58,549 bases of DNA from Brachionus rotundiformis (Eukaryota; Rotifera; Eurotatoria; Ploima; Brachionidae): positions 1,068,936 through 1,127,484 of the forward strand of contig JAESIW010000090.1 of the NCBI GenBank assembly GCA_016802295.1. The letters are read 5' to 3'. Numbering within the stretch: the stretch's first letter is position 1; every line of letters begins with the position of its first letter. This document shows positions 30,850 through 42,560 of the stretch, in pieces. The notes under the pieces were generated by a model. It saw only the letters and a list, made by a program, of their open reading frames with translations, had not been told where the DNA came from and did no database searches. Position numbers and translations under genes: made by a program.

Positions 30850-33800
30850 ATGGAATCTTTACCAAACAGTAGATTGGTTGATGTGTGTAACAAGCTGGTG
30901 TCTGGTAATGTTTTGGTGCAGTATCAAGCTTTGTCGCGTGCCAATGCCATGATTACAGACTTGGCCACTAATGAAGTGGAAAAGAAACGCACTGTCCTCA
31001 AACTAATTGATTCCCTGAGGCTGATCAAGTCCAAAAATTGCTCTCTGTCACTGCTCAAGATTTTGCTCAAACATGCCAAAGAGTCCACCATCGACCATAA
31101 CTTATTGATCAATACTTATTTAGGGCTTATTAACTCCAAAGCTGAAAAGTAATTAAATTCTTTTCAATTAAGAAAATAGAGCAAATTTTAATTTAAGCTC
31201 TTTGTACTGCTTGGAGTTTATAAGTGAATTGTTGATACATTACCAGAGCGAGTCTGCCAATTATTCCATTCGCAATCCAACTCATCCATTTGTAGATGTG
31301 CTCAGAAATTCAAATGAATACGACTACACTAGTCGCATGGTATATGAACAGATAAATTTTATTCTAAAAGATAAAAGGTTCAGAATTGAATAATTTTCAG
31401 CCTAGTTTAATCTTAATTTTAGATTAGAGATAACCAATGTTTATAAAATCTTAAGACCAGTGTTTATATACGTCTTTATGGAGACAGATAATCTAAAACA
31501 CTCGGTCGCCAGTTTATTAATTAATAAACTAGAGACTCAAATGGACACTCGTTTAGTTGGTTTTGTTAATTTTTATTTTAAATCGTTAAAAGTATACTTT
31601 TTATCAAATTGGTAAAATTTATCTAAATCTCTTTTAGAAAAAAGATTATAAAGATGTGATTTTATTCGAGTCGATACTAAAGGTAATTAAGCTATATTCT
31701 CTTAATGAAGGTCTTACTAGCACCATTAAATTAAATGGATTAATTTTGCTGATGATTGACATGGAATGGGCAGGATATGCCAATTTAACCAACTACTGGA
31801 ACGCTTTAACCAACTTGTTTTCACAAAATCCATCAGTAATTAAACTTTAAACTAGCTTTTTCTTTATTAATTAAATTTATCTAGCTAATAGATGCCGAAT
31901 TGATGCAAATTTTGGCAGCTAATATACCTAAAATTAGCTTAAATGGCTTAGAATCGTATTTTAAAATGAGTAAGTGTTATTCTAGATCAAAAAATAATAT
32001 TATCTTGTTGATAATTGATGAAATTGTTTTAAGTTAATTTTAAATTATAAATAAGAAAAATTTTTTTGTTGCCATTAAAATTGCCAACAAATTGGTTCAA
32101 AAATATTTTAATCTAAAGCATTATTTAATTTTTAATAACCAGCAAATAATTTATTATCTATTTCTAGTCGAAACGTGTATTGATTTATATGATAGCAGAG
32201 AGCTAGAACTTTATATGTTTTTTCCAAGTTTATTCTTGTATGTTATGTCACTTGGTCATGTAGAATCGATCGATTTACTCAATACTTACCGATTAATGGT
32301 CTCTGACTTGATCATAAAGATTGAAAAAAAGCTAAAAACAGCCCAGAAGGTTGACATTTTGTCTGTATCAAGCATTTTCAACTTGGCTGAATACGAAAAC
32401 GTGGATGACTGTGACCAAGACCCAAACGAAAATGTCAACACTTATTTACTGAATAAATTGGCATCAAAATTTTTATCCACTGATGACAATATTGAACAAA
32501 TTTGCCACATCTTTCAAAAATTAGTCCCAAAATGGCCTCATTTGGTAAAAATGACCCATTATTTAATTAACTAATTAGTTAACTTCTCATTCTTACAACT
32601 TAAGTATCCAACTATTTACAGTTTAATTATTTACAAAATTAAAATGTCATCTAATCATTTATTAATCAACTATCTATTAGATACTCTGACTGATTTGATA
32701 ACTCCTAAAGTAGCTTATTTAATCTGGTTTTTTAATTAATTAAATTTAACAAAAAATTGACCAAAAGGTGGACATTAATTTGTGCCTGAACACTCTGCGA
32801 ACCTTAATGTCCTCATCGAACAGTGATAACTTAATTGTTAAACTTGTATGCATGAAACAATTGACCAAGCTTTGCACAATGAAATATGACTATTTGGTCT
32901 ACCCTTACTTGTCCAATGAACTGGTATCTGTCAAAAGCTTGCAACTGGCCGAGAATGAGCGCCTTGAAGTGCTTTACATGAAGGCATATTGTATCAACAA
33001 GATTATTAGATACAGACCGGACTATTATGCCCAAGAGCTTTTGGCCACCATTTCAAGCCTGTTGAACCAGTGCTTACATGCAAATGACCAGGGAGTAAGC
33101 GCCTTATTGCTTGATACAATAAGTTATTTGTGCGAGAGTGAGGTTGTTGACATGATGTCCACTTGGAGCGCTCTCTTGCCTCAATTTAAGTCGGAAAAAA
33201 GATGCTTGGTCTTGAATGCCTATTGTCGCTTCATGTCAGTTGCTGCCAAGTTAAAGCATTTAGAAAGTGATAATGAAGTTAATTTTAAATTTTATATTTT
33301 TATCTCTTAATTAAATTATCAAAAAAAAAGAATTCATTTTATTTCAAAATGCTGCAAAGTCTGTGGGATATGAGTGATCCATTTCAGACTAGTAATGAAA
33401 ATAAATGGAAAATAATTGGTGCCGCTCTTGGAGAGATAAGCAAATTTGATAAGAACACTTTTAAATGTTCTCTTTTGCCTAGTTTTGTAAAAAAAAAATG
33501 GACCAATTAATCGAAAAAATTACCATTTTTACCATAGGTTCAGGAAAAGCTCAGAGACCGAAACAAGAAAGTGCTCGAGATGGAAGAAAATAAAGAAAAA
33601 TCCATAAATGAGATATTTGCCAAGATACCATCGTTATGCTTTATGGATTATTTTGAATCGCTGGAACCTGATGCTTACCCAGGACTCTCCTGTCTATTTG
33701 AACAAATACTTGCCAGCGAAATTGATAGTGTGCCAAGACGATCTATCTCTTTTGCCAAGGAGAAAATATTCTCTGAAGATGAACAACTAATGTCTAAAAA

Positions 33801-36800
33801 ATATTTCTATGACCATGTGAAAAATTTTTTATATGATGAAACCGTAGCAGATCTGAATAGAATGGAATCTGAGCACAATTTAGATAGTAATTAGCAAATG
33901 ATTAGTCAATGAGATGAAATTTTAATTTTTAATTTAAGTCGGCTACATTTTGTTTAGCTATGAGCCTCGTGCTGACAGAAATCTAGAAGGAAAGATTGTC
34001 AAAAAGCATATCAAAAGCTATTGGAAAGGCTACGAAGAAACATTATCTTTAATTTTGAAAAAAGTTTCTCTTATTAATTATCTATTGAGTTTATCTGTTT
34101 TAAAAAATATTTTTTCTTAAAGGCAAAATTTGACATAAACGAAAACAATTTGGATTATTTTACCAATGCATTTAACCATTACATCAAACGAAGCTACCAT
34201 GCCTGTATTCTAGTAAGCTTGTGAATTATTCCTATCCATAAGATTTCATTCCAAATTATTAGGAATTTTTATTAGTTATTAATTGAACAACAGATAAATA
34301 AAAAATTAAAATATTATTTTTCCTTAAATGACCCAAGAGACAGAATAACTCTGAATTTTGAAATATAAAATTTTTACCAAGGCACTTAATCTAGAATACA
34401 GCACGGCTGATGATAAACTTGGCAACGAGCAGGCCAGCACATGGAGCATGTAGATTAAAAATGATAAAGAATAAAAAAAATTTAATCTTCTTTAAAACAG
34501 AGCAAGAGATAAACACTTGGAAATTTTGACCCAATGCTTCAATGATCGAGAGGGTGACTCAAATGCAGATCTATTCACAATTGTTCTAAATAGCTTGGTG
34601 TTGACCACAATGGATCACGTGATGAGCAACCATGGCACCGATGAGGACATAACATTCAACGAGAGAAAATGGCTTGAAGTGCTGGTCGACTTTATTCTCA
34701 ACATAAACGAGAACAAAACTGCCACCGAGTCCGAATACATCACCATGTTCAGCTACAAGCAATCGCACTCGGTCCAGTCTCTTAAATTTCTATTCAAAAT
34801 ATACAAAAAGTCAACTTTACTCAACTGGTTTTTGGCCAGTGTTTTGCCAAGCTGTGTCAAAATAAAAATAAACTCCTTCCTTATCAAATACATTGATCGG
34901 ATACAAATGGAAATTTTTAACCAAGAAAATCTTCACCCACATGACATAATCTCATTGAGTGTATATTTAAAAAATTTAATTTATTTGGAGACAAATTTTA
35001 GAATAGAACAAAACGAGAAGATAAACTCTCATTTTTCTGGTCTAATTTTAAAATTTAAAAATGGCACCAAAAATGATCCACTGGTTGTTGAGTGCTATTT
35101 GAATTTGTTTGTTCAAGGTCTGTCCGCGTTGTACCACCAAGAGTCAATTTACTACGATGACAATAGCATATTGATGAGCTTAATTGAAATATTAAATGAT
35201 AAAAAAAACAGTTCTTTTTATGACTTGCACAAAAATGCCACTTCAGCATTGGTAAATTTAAACTGTCTGGCATACAGAGCAAACTTGATCAAAAATGAAC
35301 AACTGGTTGACATTTATGAAATGTTAAATAAAGTAATTTAGATTTTTGAATGGTAATTTATTTAATTTGGAGGTTAGGAATCAAGATTTAGTGATCTATT
35401 GGCTCTGTTCTGCAGGTTTTTGGTCTCATACGGCTTTTACGAAGCGGTCGAATGGATCGAAAAGGCCTACTCCAAATGGTCCAAGTATTATGCTGATTTT
35501 AAACTGGTAATAATTAATATTTATATCAATTAAGTTATCTTTATTTAAAAGTAGACAAAATTTTACTTCCAAAATTGGACTTTACCAAAGGTTCAACTAA
35601 AATTTTAAAAAAAATTATATTAACTGATAAAAGACAACTAAAATGTTATTTTTTCATAATTGTGAAAATTTTTTAGAACTTAAACAATTAAGTTTTTAAA
35701 AATTAATGACCCATACCATGTAATTTATGGTCATTATAAACTTATCTTTTTTTATAAGAACCTAGAAACAGATTCAATCGAGCTGGAAAAATGCATAAGA
35801 GGAATTTTGGCACTTCTCAGTGGGGTATCAGTCAACTACATTAATTTCGATCAGGTGATTAATTACAAAAAAAAATTAACAATTATCTATTTTATTTTCC
35901 ATTCAGGAAACTTTTATGCCAGTTGACATGGATAAATTTCTCAAACCAGAATCAACCATCAAAGACTTGATGAAATTTCTGAAACAAAAAAAAGACCTCG
36001 GTGCTGATTTTAAACCTTGTTTAGGTTTCATGGTAAACAAATTTGAGGAGGCAAAATTTTCAGAAATTTATTCAAGTAATTAATTTTATCAATAATTAAA
36101 TCTAATAAAAAATAATAATAAAACCAAAGCACCGAATACATATGATTACTTGGATGATTTCTTTCTTTTGAAACATGTGGTAAGCGAATTGTTGCGTTTG
36201 TCCAAAATCAAGACTCCTAGTACCAAATGCCAGCAACAATTTAAATTTTTTTTTCATGTTCTCTTGGACAGCTGTTTGCATTCCAAATCTAAAATTCTTC
36301 CACCTATCAATTGGTACTTCTTTATGACCTCTCTGATCAAGAGCAAATTTGGCGCTGAGCTCGAGTCCCAAATGATGAAATTAACTCTCATGCAGATAAC
36401 TAGCCTTAATTCAGCCTATTCCCTAGTCAAAAATTTCCTTGTCGACACTCACTCTTTCTACCAATTTAAAGTAATTGTTTGTCCAGTTAATACTTTTATT
36501 TATTCCAGTATTTAGACCGAGACACAGCTTATCGTGTTGGAACATTTGGTCGAAATACTCGACCGGCTCAATTTGACACTAACAAAAAAATTTATAGCTA
36601 AGCTAAAACTATTTCTGGACCAAAAGCTGAATGGCAATAGACCAGAATTCGTAACTTGTGTACAGATGATTTTAAAAAGCCTTCTGAAATATGTCAAGCG
36701 TGGCAAAGGTGGCTCCAACGAGGTTCTCAGAGAAGTGGTCAATTTTTTTGTGTTTCTGTCCACCAGTTTTTGTTACAATCCTGATCTGGACACTGAAAAA

Positions 36801-37585
36801 TCAATACTGGACACTACTGTAGCCATAATTGAATCACTTGAGGACACTGATCTAACTAAACATGTCATTAAATTTGAGGACATATTGGATGATAAATTTT
36901 TAATGAACTTTTACATTCGAACCAGATTGGTTGTTGACCAGTGCCAACCATTTGCTACTATTAACCAATCTGTTAATATAATGGTTAAATATTTGCAGTA
37001 AGCTTTATAAATTAAATTAAAATTATGTTAAGATAAAATTTATCTATTACTAATTTGAGCCTAATTGGTAATGAGTTCAAAGCATGCTTTTTAAAGTTGA
37101 TGAGCCAATTTCTGCTCGACACAAACCTTAAGGTGAACGGATTTCAGACAGAGGGCCAAAGTGATGCAAAAAAAGTCAGCCTAATGAACAGCTCGCTCAA
37201 TTGGTTCTTGGAATATTTGACCATAATGAAAAATGTAGACAAAAATGACCAATTTTTGATCACTATTCTCTCAGTGATAGTGCACTCTTGGTCAATACAG
37301 GCCATTGAGCTCTATGAGAAAAAAATCCACCAGCACCAAACTGACTCAATGGTGCAAAATATTGATAAAAACTTCAAAAAGCTTTTCCAAAATAAATTCT
37401 GGCGTCAAATAAGCTCTAAAGTTATTGAATTTTTAATTAACATTCTAATTAACAAGCAAATCGAAAGAAGCTATTTTGAAATTTTGTCTCAATGTTTGAT
37501 GACATTTTTCCAACAAGGCCTCATCGAGGAAAACATTTGGTTCAAATACGAAACTTTAATTGAGAAAAAGATCCTATCTGAATAA
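30850..37585 (+). CDS. FOCAD: focadhesin-like protein (about 1733 aa)
   Basis: About 20 exons: 30850-31148, 31198-31377, 31423-31555, 31638-31835, 31885-31969, 32168-32544, 32605-32709, 32768-33277, 33331-33486, 33538-33886, 33939-34063, 34123-34212, 34382-34449, 34501-35322, 35416-35506, 35759-35854, 35907-36075, 36130-36470, 36516-36997, 37060-37585. Frames join throughout to about 1733 aa (human 1801). The junctions 31969/32168 and 35322/35416 are the least certain. Focadhesin is a large helical-repeat protein of focal adhesions that in humans also stabilises the SKI RNA-surveillance complex. Matches include YSIRNPTHPFVDVLR near the N-terminus and, mid-protein, YYAQELLATISSLLNQCL with CESEVVDMMSTWSALLPQ, plus a DAYPGLSCLFEQIL block. 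Most of it is leucine-rich helical repeat. It shares a 46-bp promoter interval with ULK3. Confidence 0.9.
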
Positions 37586-37759
37586 AATAAAAGTTTTTTT
37601 TTTTCATATCTTTATCCAAAATTATCTTTGCTCTAAATAAAAGACTTAAATAAATACTCAAAAAAAATACTTTGTACTTTAATATAAAATCATAAAATAG
37701 AGTTGTGTATTCATATTTTAAATTATTATTAGTTAAATTAAAATTATGAAATTAAAAAT

Positions 37760-39917
37760 ATGAGTGATAGCGCATCAGAGAAGTTGTTGATACATGCCGA
37801 GCTTGAGGCTCTTAGCCGAAAGATTGACCAATACCTGAGTCAAAATACAAGCAGTGTACAATCGCCAGTAGTTTGTGACAAAAATGGACTATTTGTTAAC
37901 ATGACCACCAAGGCATACATGTCACAAGATGCCAAAGACTCGCTGCCAGAGCGCATATTCATCAAACGAAACTCTCTGCTCACCGAAATGTTCAAACAAA
38001 ACCACATACGAACCATCCGCCACATATTCATCTCCATCATGATTATACTAGCTTTGCAGGTTTTTGTCACTGACTTGGTCGAGACTGGAAAGTAGAAAAT
38101 TAAATAATATTTTAATAAATTGGTTTAATCTTAAAAATATTTTTTAAAAGTATTGATTTAAATTTTGATCTAATTCGCTGGGCTTTTGACAAATTTCACA
38201 TTGTTTTCTACACATGGATCTACATGATGATGTCTACTTCATGTCTGGTCTACTACTGCTTCCACTTCTGGTCCAATGACCGAATAAAACAATTTTCAAC
38301 AAATGCTAATAATTTATGTAATTAGGCCGCTCTTAGCTTCACTTATCTTTAATTATTTCTCTTTAGTCAAATATGACTTGCTTTGGCTGACATTGTACTG
38401 CATCTATCAGGCAATTTTCATAGGCATACCATGCTACATAGTTGCTACAAACCAACTACCAGTCGCTTCGGCATTCATTATCCTAATCGAACAAGTAAAT
38501 ACATTTTACAATTGAAAATTTATTTAATTAATTAAAAAAAATATTTAATAAAAAATATTAATATAGTTAAGATTGATGATGAAGGCTCATGCATTTGTTA
38601 GATCGAATTTGGCAAGAGCTTTGGAAAATGGGAAAAAAAAAATCGAAGCATTGAATGTGAGACGGCACAAAAAAACCAATTCGCTGACAATTGATGACCA
38701 TGGCGACTCGTCCAGTGATGACGAATCAGCCTCTAAGATCAAAGCTAAAAATGACACCAAATTATGTCCAGATTTTTCATGCTATCTTTACTTTTTGTTT
38801 GCACCAACACTTGTCTATCGAGATTACTATCCGCGCAATTCGCGAATCAGATGGAACAATGTTTGGTCAAATTTTGCCCAAGTCCTGGGCGCTATCTTCT
38901 ATACTCATTACATTTTTTCAAGATTTTGTATTCCTGTATTCAAGCATTTCAATACTGATTCTGTTACTCTCAAAGTTTTTATCCAATCCATTCTTAATTG
39001 CACCGTGCCAGGCACTTTGTTGCTTCTGGTGGGATTTTTTGCCTTTCTGCACTGCTGGCTGAACGCCTGGGCCGAAATGCTCCGCTTTTCAGACAGACTT
39101 TTCTATAAAGTAAACTTGAAAACTCTTTTAAACCAAAGTTAAGTTCATTTTGCCAAGGACTGGTGGAATTCGAGCAATTTTTCCAACTATTACCGAACAG
39201 TATGACCAGCTATTTACTTTTTGGTAAAAATTACACTTTAACTTTTAAGTGGAACGTGGTTGTGCACGACTGGCTCTATACATATGTCTACAAGGATCTT
39301 TTTTATGTAAGTTAATCAAAGATAAATTTAATAATTTAATAAATAAAGACAATAATTAGTATTAAAAATTTTATTTAGCTCCTTGGTAGCAAACAGAGAA
39401 TTTTGTGCCAATTTGGAATTTTTTTCATAAGTGCTATTTTTCATGAATATGTGCTGGCATTTGGCTTTGGATTTTTTTACCCTCTACTTTTTATCCAATT
39501 TGGAGCCATTGGATGTAAGCTATTTATCAATTTGAAATTTTATTTATCTAAATTATCTACTAAGTCTTGTGCTTTTTTATCAAATCGAGCAAGAACAACA
39601 ATTTTATGAACTTAACTTTGGTATGTATCCAGGGCTAAAATTCCACAACTTTTTTTAATTAATAAATGATTCTAAAAAGTGGATGGGACTTTTGATAGGA
39701 CTTGGCGGGCTAATGTGCTTGTACAGCATGGAATGGTATGCTAGACAAAATTGTCCTCCATCATCGGTATTTATTAAAAAAAGATAAAAATAATTCTAAA
39801 ACTTTAAAATTTTAAAAGGATTCCAAAATATTAGACATCCTACTCCCAAGATCGTTTACATGTGGCATCAAAAAAAACCAAACTCTTAAATTTGACCAAA
39901 TTAAACAAGAACTTTAA
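37760..39917 (+). CDS. SOAT1: sterol O-acyltransferase (ACAT/SOAT, MBOAT family), 548 aa
   Basis: Ten exons: 37760-38091, 38151-38317, 38367-38494, 38567-39109, 39158-39199, 39250-39306, 39379-39514, 39565-39620, 39680-39766, 39819-39917 (548 aa; human SOAT1 is 550). This is the multispanning endoplasmic-reticulum enzyme that esterifies cholesterol or other sterols with fatty acyl-CoA. Seen: cytosolic N-terminus, then LLTEMFKQNHIRTIRHIF before the first membrane segment; LYFLFAPTLVYRDYYPRN; the family motif FYKDWWN at about 388-394, formed across the exon 4/5 junction; and the catalytic His in FHEYVLAFG at about His445. The C-terminus LLPRSFTCG matches and runs about 14 residues further. SOAT1 and SOAT2 cannot be told apart here. 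Some exons are only 42-57 nt. Confidence 0.94.
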
Positions 39918-39976
39918 AAACTAAAGCTTTATTTATTTTTGAATAAACTATTTTTGAATAGAATAAAGAATTTAAT

Positions 39977-40592
39977 TTAAGATAAATATTCCATTTGCGA
40001 TTTAGCCTTATTCATTTCAAGTAAAAAAGAATAAAATTGTGGCAAAGTAAGCTCCATTAGGCGGCTTTCTACTCTACCGCCAGTGTTGTAGACTAGCTTG
40101 AGCTGAAGGAACGCTTGGCCAAGTTTATCTATGTAGTTGGTAGATGCAGTCACGCCAAATTTCCATTCCATATCCACCAATTGACCTATCATTAGAGACT
40201 GAGAGTTTTTGATCTCCTTCAAATGAGCGGCATGCTTTTCCAAAACTGATTTGATAATTGAACATTTGGCTTCATCAATGCCAAAATTGGACTGAAAGTA
40301 CTTCACTATTTTTGGTTGTTCTGACTGAATTAATTCATTTATTTGCTTGATTAAAAATTTTGCTATCGGTTTTGCGTTTTCAATGGGCTCAATTGTGCTG
40401 TTAAGATTTGCCAAGCGGTCAGTGTTATGTTTATTTGTTAGAAAAAGGGTAGTCGCTTCAGTTAAAATCAAAAAATCCTATTGAAAAAGAGCTAATTAAT
40501 AAGAACTTTATAAATAAAGATAATAAAGTAACTTGATCGGTTGTAGTCTTTATTAAATCTACAGCTAGTTGGTCATTGTTTATTTCTGACAT
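39977..40592 (-). CDS. COMMD7: COMM domain-containing protein 7 (186 aa)
   Basis: Exons 40592-40533 and 40477-39977 (55-nt intron), 186 aa. COMMD proteins form the heterodecameric ring of the Commander complex, which works in endosomal recycling and modulates NF-kB. The closest match is COMMD7, from SQSLMIGQLVDMEWKFGVTA and the end ELTLPQFYSFLLEMNKAKSQ. The COMM domain spans about 115-186; the N-terminal helical HN domain is more divergent. The 3' end lies 59 bp from the end of SOAT on the other strand, so the transcripts may overlap. Confidence 0.94.
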
Positions 40593-40882
40593 TTTAAAAT
40601 TAATTAACAATTTTACAAGATGAAATTTTTGTTTTTTAATTTTAGATCATATGATTCTTTAAAATTATAATTATAAAATATTTTTTTTATTATGTACATA
40701 GGAGAAAATAAAAATTTGATGTAAGAACAGTTTTATCTTGACTGACAGAAATTTAATTTATAATTTAATAGTCAATTATTTGGGTTAATATTAACTGTGA
40801 TTATTTGATTAAAGTCCATCACATAGAAGTTTCCGATCTTGTATTAACCAAATTGAACCGTAGCGACTACAAATTATGAGGT

Positions 40883-40904
40883 AGTCACTGGAATTTCAGT
40901 GACT
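40883..40904. other. perfect 8-bp inverted repeat (hairpin)
   Basis: AGTCACTG, a 6-nt spacer GAATTT, then CAGTGACT. It sits in a patch of higher GC than the surroundings, upstream of COMMD7. It could be a protein-binding site, a small RNA hairpin, or chance. Confidence 0.5.
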
Positions 40905-41640
40905 GGGCACTTGGCTTTACACTATTTGGCACTTTCGTTGGTGATTTTAAATTAAAAATTATTCAAGTCTGATAAAAATAAATCAAACAATTCAATCAAG
41001 ATAAATTATTAAAATTTTAACACTTTTTTTTATATAATAATTAGTTAAAAAATATTCTGGAAATTTTTAATAAAAGATAAACATAACAATTTGGTTTTAA
41101 TTTTATATCTCTACTTAATAAAAATCTTAAATTTCTTAATAAAAGATCAATTTTATCATATCTAATTAGTTTATAACTATTCAAATATGAATCAAAATTC
41201 GACCACAAAATTACGGAAGTTCTAAATCCGGGATGTAATAAATTAAAATTTTTATCTAAAAATTTTTGGAAGAATCTTTATTTTAGCTTATTTTTAAAAA
41301 ACAACACTAGTCTACAATTGAAAGACTCAACTAGGAAAAAAAAATAATACAAGTAATAAACAAAAGCGGAAAAAATATAAAAAATCAATTTAAAAAAATA
41401 ATAATAAAAGATAATATTCTACGGTCACATTAGTCTAACTAAATTAACAAAGCACAACAACCAAAGGAGTCCAGATTCAGTAGACTTTTAACTTTTTTAG
41501 TTAATTACTGCCGAAGTATTTGATTTAGATAATCTAGATAATTTATTTCTTTATTTCTGAAATGATAATTATTTGAGTTAAGAAAACCAAATTAAAATTT
41601 TTATCTTAAACAAATCATGCTATTTCTAAATAAAAATTTT

Positions 41641-41910
41641 TTTGAATCTTTTATTAAAACTGATCAGACCTATAGTCCTAATTAAAAAATTCTTTTTTTC
41701 AAAATTTCTAAAGCCTTGATTATAACAATTAATTTTTCTCTCATATTTTAAAATAACATAAAAATTAAATTAACTCATTAAATAAACTTTTTAAAAATTT
41801 AATTACTTATTTTGAAAGAAATTTTTTTTTATAATTTAAATAATTGTCACTTCTGCTAATTATCTTTTATTATTTGGCTAAAGTCGATTGTAGAGTGAAT
41901 TGTAGTGGTA
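41641..41910 (+). repeat. repeat R4, copy a
   Basis: About 270 bp. The most conserved part is the 3' end, GATTGTAGAGTGAATTGTAG with TGGTA, found again at 44774-45050 and 45701-45985. Shared inner words are TTATTAAAA-TGATCAG and AAGCCTTGATTA. No coding potential. Confidence 0.85.
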
Positions 41911-41949
41911 AATAAATTTATTTGTATATGAATCATGTCTTAAAACAAA

Positions 41950-42035
41950 TTGTTTTATATCTTAAATTAAAATTGACCAGACCTGAATGTTTTACTAATT
42001 AAAAGATATTTTTATCTAAAATTCTTAAATTCTTT
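41950..42035 (+). repeat. repeat R4, partial copy d
   Basis: Starts with TGTTTTATATCTTAAATTAA followed by AATTGACCAGACCTGAATG, as in copy c, and then fades. It follows copy a by about 40 bp. Confidence 0.55.
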
Positions 42036-42560
42036 ATTTAATAAAATCAATTTTTTTCTTTATTGTTTTTAAATAATAAATTTAGTAATAAATAAATCAA
42101 GTAATAAATTTAACATTTCAGTGAGTCTATAAAATTAAAAATAGTATTTAAAAAAATAAATAGAGAAAAAAAGCTATAATAATTTAAAAATTAAAATTGT
42201 TTATTTAGTTAAATATGCTATCTGTTTTATCTAACATAATAAATTTTTAATTTAATCATTAATAAGCTGTTAAGCCAAAACAAATATTCAAAACTAATCA
42301 ATTCTAATAGAAGATACACAATCACATTTATAATAAATAATTAAGTTAAAAAAATTTAATAGTTTAAAAATATTTTTTAAACAGTTTAAGTTAATTTAAT
42401 TTTGCTGCTTTTTTAAGAAAAATATGAAGAAAAAAAATTTATTTTATTAATCAAGGCTAGATTAAAAAAAATACTATCATTTAATACTTATATACACACA
42501 CGTGGAAATTTTATTAATTTTTTTTTAAATTTTAAAAAACAAAAAAAAATTGGTAAAACA

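Larger units (their letters stand above)
40593..42560. other. intergenic region COMMD7 to MTR4
   Basis: About 2 kb between divergent genes, very AT-rich. It contains the hairpin at 40883-40904, one full copy of repeat R4 and one partial copy; no gene was recognised. Confidence 0.6.

Noticed and set aside
32056..32120. Coding-looking stretch (IKIANKLVQKYFNL) in FOCAD intron 5
   Set aside because: It cannot be joined in phase to the preceding exon, whereas splicing directly to 32168 keeps the frame; left out, but RNA data could reinstate it.
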